From: Isochrysis galbana | Lineage: Eukaryota > Haptophyta > Isochrysidales > Isochrysidaceae | DNA length: 64,000 bases | Direction: 5' to 3' | Assembly: GCA_018136815.1 (NCBI GenBank) | Contig: CM030945.1 | Location: forward strand, 1,624,077-1,688,076 | Shown: piece by piece, positions 1 to 8,771 of the stretch | Layout: each line of letters opens with the position of its first letter | Position numbering within the stretch: the stretch's first letter is position 1 | Translations under genes and position numbers: made by a program | Notes under the pieces: generated by a model | Seen by the model: only the letters and a program-made list of their open reading frames with translations | Database searches by the model: none | What the model was told of the DNA's origin: nothing

Positions 1-400
1 GTTTTCGCCAATTTTTGCACTTAGAAAACAAGGGCGAGCGTGAAGATGAGTGACGAGCAATGAGTAGTGATCGCTGATCGCCAACTAGTACCCGACAGGC
101 CGACAGGACCAACCGCATAGGGATTTTCTTACGCACCAGTTTCTTATCTATGGCGGGGACGCTCTTGCGCCATAGAGCTTTCTTAGCTCATGGACAGCCA
201 ATTTGCTTCTATACTTTCCTTAATGGGGTGGTTTCTTAACGGTGCACCCTTACTGTACCTAGTGGCCGCTGGCGCCATCGGCGTGCCGGCGTGCTGGCTG
301 CGAGCTACGAGGCGGCGTTGGCTGCGAGGCTGAGAGGCGATGTGTAGATAGATACCACGAACTTTCCAGGTGGTCGTTCGTCTCTTTCTGGTCACTTCCG
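1..400. other. Unassigned sequence left of the first duplication
   Basis: No convincing coding region is visible. The short open frames here have no recognisable domain. The similarity to the 30 kb copy begins only at about position 401, so this is unique flank or the end of an unrecognised element. Confidence 0.5.
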
Positions 401-724
401 AATCTTCCCTCTCCCAACCATAGGATCTCGCGACTTGTCCCGGTCGCCCTCCCCTTTCTCTCTCTGTCTCTCGCCCGCCCCCCTTTCCTCTCTTCCCTCT
501 CTGCCTCCCCTCCCTCTCCCGCCACCTATGAACTATTCCGTCCCCTCTCTCAGGTATATTCGCCCTCCCTCTCGCTCGGTCTCGCCGGCCGGGCGCTCTC
601 TGTTGCTGGCGAGGAGAGGGGGGGGGAGAAGGAGAGAGATGAGTGAGAGACGAGTCCCCCCCTTTCCCAATCTTTTCTGGTCTGCGCCGCCCCCCCCCGC
701 CCCCGCGCGCGCTCGGTTGGTACC

Positions 725-725
725 C

Positions 726-790
<65 letters not shown>

Positions 791-818
791 GGGAGAGAGA
801 GGGAGAGAGAGGGAGAGA

Positions 819-889
<71 letters not shown>

Positions 890-903
890 GAGAGGGAGAG
901 AGA
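725..903 (+). repeat. (GA)n tract with GGGA interruptions in the 5' leader
   Basis: An almost pure GA dinucleotide run broken by GGGA units. The corresponding tract in copy 2 (about 30641-30761) is shorter. Together with the CT-rich tract at 1195-1388 it forms complementary purine and pyrimidine blocks upstream of the start codon. Confidence 0.9.
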
Positions 904-1194
904 GTACCAGCGGATTCCTCCTCTTGCAGAGCGGTTCTGTACTAAGAGCGGTTGAAGGAGCTGCCGTCGTCCCAACCGCGCTCCTCCAACCTTCCGAGAA
1001 CCATGCAAACAACCTCTTCTCTCTCTCCCCCAAATGGGGACCCTGGAAGACCCGCCCACTCTCTCCCCTCGCGAGAGAGAGAGAGGGAGAGAGAGAGTCC
1101 GCGCTCTGCCCGCTCCCCCCTACACACCAAGTGGGGCTTCTCCCCCCCCCCCCCCCCCCCCCCTTCTCTCGCCCCACCCTCTCCCGCCACACGA

Positions 1195-1388
1195 CCTCCC
1201 ATTCCTCCCTCCCCTCTTCTCTTCTCCTCCCTCCCCTCTTCTCTTCTCCTCCCTCCCCTCTTCTCCTCTCCTCTCTTCTCCCCTCTTCTCCTCTCCTCTC
1301 TTTTCCCCTCTTCTCCTCTCTTCTCCTCTCCTCTCCTCTCCCCTCCTCTCCCCTCTCCCCTCCCTTCCCCTCCCCTCCCCTCCCCTCC
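1195..1388 (+). repeat. CT-rich minisatellite just upstream of the start codon
   Basis: Repeated TCCCCTCTTCTC-like units run up to a CAG immediately before the ATG at 1400. The CAG may be a 3' splice site of a 5'-UTR intron, with this tract as its polypyrimidine stretch. The same block sits at about 31050-31240 before copy 2. Confidence 0.8.
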
Positions 1389-1399
1389 AGGCCATCCGG

Positions 1400-4300
1400 A
1401 TGGCGTCGAGCCTCTTCTCCCCCTCCCTCCTTCTCCTCTTCTCCATGCTGTGGGGGCAGTCCACAGGAGCTGAGGGAGCTGAGGTGGTCTCGAGTCGCTC
1501 CTCGCCGCCCACCACGGCCGAGCTCGCCATCCTCGCCCAACAGATCGCCGTCATTGCAGGGATAGCCGCAATCACCGGAGCGCCGCTCACAGTGCAGGGC
1601 GTCTTTTGCTCTCAGAGATCCAGCGAGCAGATCAAGGAGGTGAGCGAGGGCCATACATCGCATGGGTTGGGGTCGATCGTGCGCGGGTGAGGAGGTTGGG
1701 GCGGGGTGGGGTGGGGGGCTTAAGTTTCCCCCCTTTTCTCCCTGCGTCGCCCCAGCCTGCCCGCACCGCTGTGTGTCACCGCGACGCCATTTGCTCCTTC
1801 AGGCGATCGCAAACACCTTCAGCGATATCAGCGACCAGACGCTTCCGGCTGATCTGATCGACTGCTTCTGCAGCATCGATTCGGAGCAACTCGACGCCGT
1901 TCTAGTCCCCACCGTGCTTCAGCTTTTCTCCTCACAGAGCAGCGGCTCGGTAGTCAACATTGAAGCTCTCTTTGACCTTGTGAGCTGCGCACCCGCCGAG
2001 CTTCAGCGGCACTGCCTTGGGCAGCAGTGTGCAATGACTGCTCGCGTGGCGTGGTCGTGCTTGCCGTAAGAGCTCATCGCGTCACGTCTCGCTAGAGACC
2101 GCGAGTGGGCGGCATTTGAACGTGGGTAGTCGAATCACTTGTGCCTGCCCCCCCCTTTCGTGCCCGCTCCCAGTTGATACGCACTGTGGAGGTCTTTCTC
2201 GGAGAGGACGGCGTGTGCAGCGATACCTGCTTGCCCACCATAGCTCGTGCGATCGATGAGGCTCTCCTGATGGCCCTGGGTTCTGACAAGCCAGAGAACG
2301 CACTGCCGGTGCTTAATTCGGGGCTCTCTTGTGCGTGCGAGAGCACGTGGGGCGGAGAGACCCTCGGCGCCATCAAGGACCCGCTCGTCGACCTCTTGAC
2401 TCTCGTTGCGCAGCCCGGTAACGGCACGGGGCTGTTAACGCTCAGTGTCGCCGCGGAGCTCGGTGAAGCACTGCTTGCGTCAGTGGCGTCCCAGCAAGGC
2501 TCGGCCGCGATTTGCTCCACGCATTGCACCTCCGCCTTTGGCGAGAGCGCCGCCCTCTTGCTCGAGGTAGCGGCCTCTTGGCTCCGGAGCGAGTACCCAG
2601 AGCTGCCAGCGGTGCCCGTGCCCGATGACACGGCCGACGCAATATCCGCAGTGCACACCGAGTGCGCCTGCAAGAGCGGCGGGCTCAACGCAACTGCTGC
2701 GCTCATCCACGCCTCCGTCCGGCCACTGTTTGACGTTGTGCAAGCCACCCTGAACGTTTCGGCAAGCTTAGGCGATGGGGAAGCGGCGCCCTCACTGTCG
2801 CTCGCCCTCTCCGGCGTCGTTTCGCTCGTTCCCTCCCTCCTTTCCACCGTGGGCACTCTCGGTGCTAGCTTTTGCTCAGAGGGTTGTCTTGCCGCGCGGG
2901 CCAACCTGAGCACGCTCGTCGAGAGGAGCGCAATGGCCGTCGTCACCTCAACATTGCACGCTCTTGTGCCGAACGTCACAGAAGGCGACCATGTGCCAAA
3001 CTCCAGCCTAGCTCTTCCTTCTGACGCCCTTGGCGCATGGCATGTGGCGGCACCCGCCTGCGCCTGCTCTGTGTTCGATCTGGGTCACGTCGACATGCAG
3101 CCCCTCCTCGCGCTGCTCTTGCCAGACGCGATGACGCCGTCGCCGCTCGGCGCTTTGCTCGATGTTGGCCAAAGCCTCATCAACGCCCCCACCGGCTCTA
3201 GCGCCTTCTGCTCGGCGCCGTGTTTGGAGCTGCCGTCCGCACGCATGGAGGCCATTTCCACCATCTTGGAGGAGGCAGTGCGGTTCGCGCCACCGACAAT
3301 AACGATTCCAGGGATGTTGGATCCCAATACGACCCAGCTGACGCTTGCCATCCCCCGCGCACGCATTCCTCCGGTGGTCGTCGAGGCCGCAGGCAGCTGG
3401 CTCGAGTGCGGCTGCGCGCTCCCGTTCAACGCGAGCGCTGCCATCGAGCTGATCAGCTCCGTGCAACTCCCCAGTATCATGTCCTTCCTAGGTGACCTCG
3501 GGTCCCGCGGGCTGTCCAGCTACCTGGCGAACGCTAGCATGGACGCCTTCTCCTTGGTCGCCGAGTGGCTCCCCGGCGCAAGTGCGCTTTGCTCGGCCCC
3601 GTGCATCAATGCCTTCGCCTCGGGCCTCGCGGCCCTGCCTCAGTGGTACAGTTTCACGCAGCACGGCACCTACTACATGATCGCTCCGATGCTCGGCCTG
3701 CCCGTCTACGACACAGCAGACCTGTCCGGCAGCCTGCGTGCCCTCGCGTCGTGCGCGTGCGGCACGAGCCGCGCCGTTGACGGGCTGCAGGTGCAGCTAG
3801 AGGCCATCCGAGTCATGGTGTCAGACTGGGCGAGCGGCGCTCTTGGAGGCGAGGCACTTGCGAGCAAGCTGGCCAAGCTCACCCGCTCGGTGCTTCACCC
3901 CGAGCTCCTTTGTTCTTCAACGTGCCGTGTGGCTATGGTAGGAGTTGGCCTCGAGACGGTCCGCATGCTCAACGACATCTTCCCACGCCTTGCCTCCTCC
4001 GATTGGTTCCTTGAGTACTTTAAGGGGGACGCGTCGCTGGCCGGGGCGGCGAAGAACGCCATTCTCAACATAGTGGCGGTACTACCCACCGACGCGGAGG
4101 CGTTGTCAATGGCCAACGGCGGTTGTCTGTGCAGCAACTCCACCGATTGGGAGGGCTTCTACACGAGCACCCTGGCGGCCATCTCAGACGCGACAGGCTA
4201 TGCAGACGCGGCGGCCGCCGCCAGCCTTAATGGTGCCATCGACGAGGTCATGGGTAGCTGCACCGCGTTGGCGCGCATCCCAACTTTCATCGAATGGACG

Positions 4301-4930
4301 ACGCGCGTGCGCCGCTCCGGTGGCGCCTTTGACGTCGATGCTTGGCGCCGGCGCGTCGCGGCCCTACCCGGAAGCGAGACTATCCCCCTCGAGAAAATAC
4401 GGGTCGGCTTGAGCGTCACCCCACTCGACTCAAATCGCCGCCTCTCTACTACCATGGTTATTGAGCAAGCCCCACGGCGGCGACTAGAGGAGGAAATTGA
4501 GGTCACCACCACTGCTGAGGCGGAGAGCGACTCGCAAGCTGCGGGGATGATGCGCGCATTGTCTGAGCTCTCCTCCAACCCAGAGAAAGCTTCCGAGGCG
4601 CTCGGCGCGGATGTAGTTGAGATGCGCATAGCAACGGTCGCCGCCGAAGCCACCCAGTACCCGCCGCTGCCTCCAAGTCAGCCGCCGCCGGCGCCAAGTC
4701 AGCCGCCGCCGGCGCCAAGTCAGCCGCCGCCGCCCCGCCCGCCTTCTATCCTTCTGCCGACGTCGGCTATCCCGGCGGCGGCGGTGCCACCAGACGATGG
4801 GCTCAGCCCCGGCCTGCTAGCCGTCGCGATCGCCGTGCCTGTCGCCGTCGTACTAGCGCTCTTGCTCATCGGAAGCGTTTGTATCTACAGGCGCTGGAGT
4901 CGGAAGCCACAAGCTGAGAATGATATGTAA
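1400..4930 (+). CDS. Cysteine-rich repeat surface protein with proline-rich stalk and C-terminal membrane anchor (copy 1)
   Basis: Model: exons 1400-1639, 1803-2045 and 2174-4930, about 1079 residues. Exon 1 ends in GAG before GTGAGC, exon 2 follows CTTCAG, and exon 3 follows CCCAG. The exon-2 donor (GTGGCG at 2046) is the least certain junction; it was chosen because it keeps the frame. The N-terminus (MASSLFSPSLLLLFSM...) looks like a signal peptide. The ectodomain shows alternating CSxxC motifs (about residues 176, 275, 395, 507, 634, 741) and CxC motifs (about 214, 325, 457, 573, 688), with many NxS/T sites. A repeated PPxAPSQ stalk precedes one transmembrane helix and a short basic tail (YRRWSRK). 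I do not recognise the family. A cell-surface or secretory-pathway role is inferred from topology only. Confidence 0.75.
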
Positions 4931-5434
4931 GACAAAGATATGCGGACGTGAACCACAGATATGTGATATCATGTGCTCGTCCATGGACATGGCAATGGCG
5001 CTGAGCACGAGTACCATGGTGGATCAGTCCGACGACGGCTTGCTTGCAGCCTTCAGGCACCTACACTGCTGTGGTGGGCGCGGCGTCCGCAGTGCTCCCT
5101 AGCGCATGCGGTGCAACGGTCAATAAACGTCGAGTAGGGTGAAAGAAATGCACTCATGGTGATGGGGCTTCCCGCTCCAATCAAAGAAAAAAACTTTTAA
5201 AAAGTCTCGGCGCGTGCCCGGCTTGTACTTCCACCCTGCTGCCACGCCCGCTTACCTGCTAACACTCCATCCACTCGCCTTGCGGCGCGTCCCCTCGTAG
5301 GGCGGTCAAACAGGTTCTTTTCGTTGAGGTTGAAAAATGACCATCTCACATCTCACGGTTGAGGCAATTGGAGGAATTTTTTCGGTAGAGAGTTCCCAAT
5401 ACACCATACACCCAACTATTGCACATATCCGGGG
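4931..5434. other. 3' flank of copy-1 gene, no gene seen
   Basis: The duplication ends near 5014. The rest is spacer with AT-rich patches and a GGGCGGTCAAAC motif at 5298-5311. I see no supportable coding region. Confidence 0.5.
5298..5311 (+). repeat. TAGGGCGGTCAAAC terminal-type motif
   Basis: The same motif recurs at 51251-51265 (same orientation) and, inverted, at 13838-13851. A split version is at 36134-36153. Each intact copy is bordered by TA, which would fit ends of a TA-targeting DNA transposon. No left/right pair is close enough to define an element. Confidence 0.4.
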
Positions 5435-5966
5435 GCGGATGCGGAGGAGTGAGAGGGTATGCCTTGCTCATGCTTGTGCGGCACGGTGCCGCATGCACGC
5501 GGCGCGACCGCCCGGGGCTGGGGCCTCTGACGGGCTCTACCGGCTTGTAAGTAAGCGCACCGCCGTCGCCATCGCGCGCTCTCCTCCCCAGCGAAAAAAA
5601 ACCGGTGGGCAAACTCGGCACATCCTCACTGCGCTCCCACTGTACGCAGAAAAACAAACACGTTCCACCCGAGGGTTTTTGTGGGAGTTTCACTAAGGTT
5701 TCACTTTGCGTTTGACGTCAAACGCCGAGGAGAAAGCTCGGTGGAACGTGTTTGTTTTTCTGCGTACAGTGGGAGCGCAGTGAGGATGTGGCGAGTTTGC
5801 CCACCGGTTTTTTTTCCGCTGGGGAGGAGAGCGCGCGATGGCGACGGCGGTGCGCTTGCAAGCCGGTAGAGCCCGTCAGAGGCCCCAGCCCCGGGCGGTC
5901 GCGCCGCGTGCATGCAGTGCCGCACAAGCATGAGCAAGGCATACCCTCTCACTCCTCCGCATCCGC
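5435..5966. repeat. Fold-back inverted repeat whose loop is a transposon end
   Basis: Arms at about 5435-5669 and 5741-5966 are near-perfect reverse complements; for example GCGGATGCGGAGGAGTGAGA on the left reappears inverted at the right end. The roughly 70-base spacer is exactly the terminal inverted repeat of the element at 5670-7022. The right arm therefore lies inside that element and the left arm outside it. Confidence 0.85.
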
Positions 5967-6005
5967 ACCCACCTCGCGCTCCATTGGCAGGCTGAGTCAG
6001 ATGAC

Positions 6006-6266
6006 GTGAACAAGAAGACACGCATGGATTGGACGGAGCCTCGACGCATCGCACTCTTGAAGCAAATCATTGACGCTGGGGCGAAGGCCTTCAAGACCTT
6101 CAAGGACGGCGCAGGAAAAGATGGGGACAAGCTCACACAAGCACACATTTGGACCAACAAGACCGACGGCATCCTCACTCTCGTCCTCTTGGATGAGAGC
6201 TTCCAAGAGTTCGGAGAGAACTTTCCAAGCCCATACGCGTCGGTCTTGAACTCTCTCAAGAGGTAG
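6006..6266 (+). CDS. Small basic ORF inside the TIR element (86 aa)
   Basis: Begins MNKKTRMDWTEPRRIALLKQ, with a spaced Trp pattern (DWTEP...AHIWTN) and helix-forming segments faintly reminiscent of Myb/SANT-like DNA-binding domains of transposon accessory proteins. That resemblance is weak and is inference only. The ORF starts about 40 bases after the fold-back arm. It may be a fragment of a longer, spliced protein. Confidence 0.35.
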   Translation: MNKKTRMDWTEPRRIALLKQIIDAGAKAFKTFKDGAGKDGDKLTQAHIWTNKTDGILTLVLLDESFQEFGENFPSPYASVLNSLKR

Positions 6267-6306
6267 ACGCACGCCAAAGCGCACATACACATCCCGTGCG
6301 AACACA

Positions 6307-6708
6307 TCACACATCTTCGCCTACGCCCGACTCCGCCGCCTCGCGCTCCAGTCGAGCGACCGAAAGGCGCTTGGGGCCAATGCGCGTCTTCATTGAACGA
6401 CCGAGGGGGTCAGAAGCAACGGCAAGGAGGACGACCTCCTCGCCGTCGTCGCTTTCGGCGGATGAGCTCTCGAGGAGCTCATCCCACTGTCGATCCTCGT
6501 CCGCTGCGATCCCTAGCGCGAGCGCCAGCTCGGCGTCCTCCAGCTCCCGCGCCGTGAAGGGGCGGGTTGGCATCGCCGCACGCTGTCGCAACACGCGGGA
6601 ACCCAGGGAGAGGTCGGGAAGAGAGCGGGGACGTCGGTTCACCACACTCACTGTAACAACGAGACGACTTGTATTCTTTCTGGTAGACGTCAGCCATTGG
6701 AAAGTCAT
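6307..6708 (-). CDS. ORF of unknown function inside the TIR element (133 aa)
   Basis: Convergent with the ORF at 6006-6266, with stop codons about 40 bases apart. The likely real part starts at an internal Met followed by PTRPFTARELEDAELALALG, with an acidic Ser/Asp/Glu stretch and a basic C-terminal third. No domain is recognised. Composition resembles a charged N-terminal fragment of a transposon protein. Position within the TIRs is the main argument for it being element-encoded. Confidence 0.3.
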   Translation of the reverse strand: MTFQWLTSTRKNTSRLVVTVSVVNRRPRSLPDLSLGSRVLRQRAAMPTRPFTARELEDAELALALGIAADEDRQWDELLESSSAESDDGEEVVLLAVASDPLGRSMKTRIGPKRLSVARLEREAAESGVGEDV

Positions 6709-7225
6709 CAGAAAAACGTGAACAGGAAATTACAGGGATAGAGCAGAAACATAGAGGAAGGGATGTGGTCTCGCAACAGATCGAGCGACGGACCAGAACA
6801 GCGAAATTGGAGCGGGGCGCAGTGAAACCCGTCGCGGTCCGCAGGTCTTTTGTGAAAGTTGGCTTTCTGCGGGTTTCACCGCGACTCGAGCAAGTGAAAC
6901 CACAACAGTGAAACCCAAGTGGAACCCCCGCAAAAAACCTCTACCGAGCACCGAGCTTTCTACTCGGCGTTTGACGTCAAACGCAAAGTGAAACCTTGGT
7001 GAAACTCCCACAAAAACCCTCGTATAGTTGGTAAAGTATCTATCTCGCATCTGAGGAGGCACCGGCGGGCGGCGGGCGAGTGGATTAGGGGAAATATTAT
7101 TTTGGCGTGGCCTTCCCGTGGACCGGGGCGACTCCCAACAGAAGAGGAAGAGAAAAGGGGGGGGGGGGCTAGGAAACGATGAAAGAAAGCTCCCGGGCAG
7201 AGGGAAAGGAGCGGCACAGAGCTCT

Positions 7226-7303
7226 CTCCCTCTCTCCCTCTCTCTCTCTCTTCCTCTCTCTCCCTCTCTCCCTCTCTCTCTCTCTCTCTCTTCCTCTCTC
7301 TCT

Positions 7304-7358
<55 letters not shown>

Positions 7359-7379
7359 CCTCCCTCCCTCCCTCCCTCC

Positions 7380-7423
<44 letters not shown>

Positions 7424-7430
7424 CCTTCCT

Positions 7431-7515
<85 letters not shown>
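7226..7515 (+). repeat. (CT)n / (CCCT)n tract
   Basis: About 290 bases of almost pure CT dinucleotides with CCCT tetranucleotide blocks. No gene follows directly. The next gene start is at 8772, with further CT and poly-C tracts between. Confidence 0.95.
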
Positions 7516-7518
<3 letters not shown>

Positions 7519-8771
7519 GCCGTGGCTCCTCCTTTTTTGTGGGCGGCGGGCAACGGGCTCGCGCAAGCCGTGGTACTCCTGACCCCAATGCTTTCATTTT
7601 CTAAATCTGTTGGCTAAGTAAGAGCAGCAACCCTCTGGACTGCCCAAGGAGATGCTCTCTCTCTCCCCCTCCCCCCCCCCCTCCCCCTTTTCTTCCTCCC
7701 CCCCCTCCGCCCCTCCAAAACGGGAGGAGAGGCTCCAAATCGCCAGAGTTCACAAAAGAACAGGCGACGAGAGAAGTTAGAAAGCGCGGGAGCTTAGATG
7801 AGAAGAGGACAGGCTCTCTCTCTCCCTCCCTCTCTCTCCCTCCCCCCCCCTCTCTCCCTCTCTCTCTCCGCCTCTCTCTCTCTCTCTCTCGGGCCTTCTG
7901 GAAGGAGCCAGAGGGCTCTCGTTGTTTTCTTTTTTTGCGCCTCGCTCTCGCCTGAGTGCTCTCCCCTCGAGAGCTCCCTTTATTATATATTCTTCTCCGC
8001 TCTCGCCTGGTTTTCGTCCTCTCGACTCCTCTCCTCGTCCCTCTCCCTCTCTCTCTCTCTCTACTTTCTACTTGTACGGGGAGCAGACTCTCTTCCAATT
8101 TCTAAAGAGGAGAGGGCGGGCGCCCTGAAGGGGGAGGGGGGCGGGAGAGAGAGAGAGAGAGAGAGAAGGGGGGGGCGAGGGCGGGGGCGGGGAGGGGGGG
8201 GAGGGGGGGGGGAGATGGGGGGGGGGGGGGGGGCCGCGGCATGGAAGAGACAAGTGGGGTGGTTCCTCCCCCCCCCTCCCTTCCCTGCTCTCCCTCCTCT
8301 CTTATGTGTTTCTGCCTCTTTCACACGTCTCCTCTCCCTTCAACGATCTCTCTCTGTGGCAGCCCCTCTCCCTTCCCCCCCCCGCCCCCCCTCCCCCCCC
8401 CCCCCCCCTTCCCCCGCTCGGCGTGCAGCAGGCGGGCAGCGCCCCCCCCCCCTCCCCCTCCTACCCCCACCCCCAATCCTCTCTCTCGCTCTTCCCGTCA
8501 GCCCAGACCACGCACGTGCGGTGCGAGCACGCTGGCGGCACGAGGCGGAAGCTAAATCTCCACCTCGCACACCCCGCGCCCGGGCTCTTCCCAGCTCTAC
8601 TGCCTCAGCAGGCTTCCCCCCCCCGCTCCCCCCTCCCCCGCCCCCCTTCCCCCCCCTTCCCCCCCCTCCCCTTCTCATCCCTTCCTAGGCTAACGAGTTG
8701 AGAGAGCGCGCGCGCCCGCGAAGGCGGCCAGGAGTCTGACACCAAGCCCCTTCCCTCTGCGTCCAGGCTCC
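7516..8771 (+). other. Pyrimidine- and G-run-rich leader before the 8772 gene
   Basis: Alternating CT runs (7800-7890, 8040-8062), a GA tract (about 8145-8166), long G runs (8180-8232) and C runs (8380-8410, 8440-8455, 8620-8670). No coding region is believable; the open frames are low-complexity artefacts. A CAG at 8764-8766 after a pyrimidine tract looks like the 3' splice site of a 5'-UTR intron, leaving GCTCC before the ATG. Confidence 0.5.

Larger units (their letters stand above)
401..5014 (+). repeat. Segmental duplication, copy 1 (partner 30310-35010)
   Basis: Starting at AATCTTCCCTCTCCC and ending at GAGCACGAGTAC, this 4.6 kb block is repeated in the same orientation about 29.9 kb downstream. 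It includes the 5' leader with its GA and CT tracts, all three exons, both introns and the start of the 3' flank. Sequences immediately outside both ends are unrelated between copies. The tract 2349-4324 appears identical between copies, while the flanks carry scattered substitutions and tract-length changes. Confidence 0.93.
5670..7022. mobile_element. TIR DNA transposon (probably non-autonomous), about 1.35 kb
   Basis: Terminal inverted repeats of about 71 bases (5670-5740 and about 6952-7022) begin CGAGGGTTTTTGTGGGAG and contain the palindrome GCGTTTGACGTCAAACGC, with about two mismatches. The right subterminal region carries several GTGAAACC/GGTTTCAC motifs, possible transposase-binding sites. 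A related end fragment lies at about 50635-50693. No clear target-site duplication is visible. Two short convergent ORFs lie inside and neither is a recognisable transposase. Confidence 0.75.

Noticed and set aside
435-1663. Long open frames (376 aa) on both strands
   Set aside because: They consist of Arg-Glu or Leu-Ser dipeptide runs from the (GA)n and CT tracts. The spliced gene starts at 1400 and explains the region.
6730-7604. Open frames of up to 278 aa across the CT tract
   Set aside because: Simple-repeat translation only; part also overlaps the transposon TIR.
7601-8700. Pro/Ser- and Arg/Gly-rich frames up to 296 aa
   Set aside because: Low-complexity artefacts of homopolymer and CT runs before the 8772 gene.
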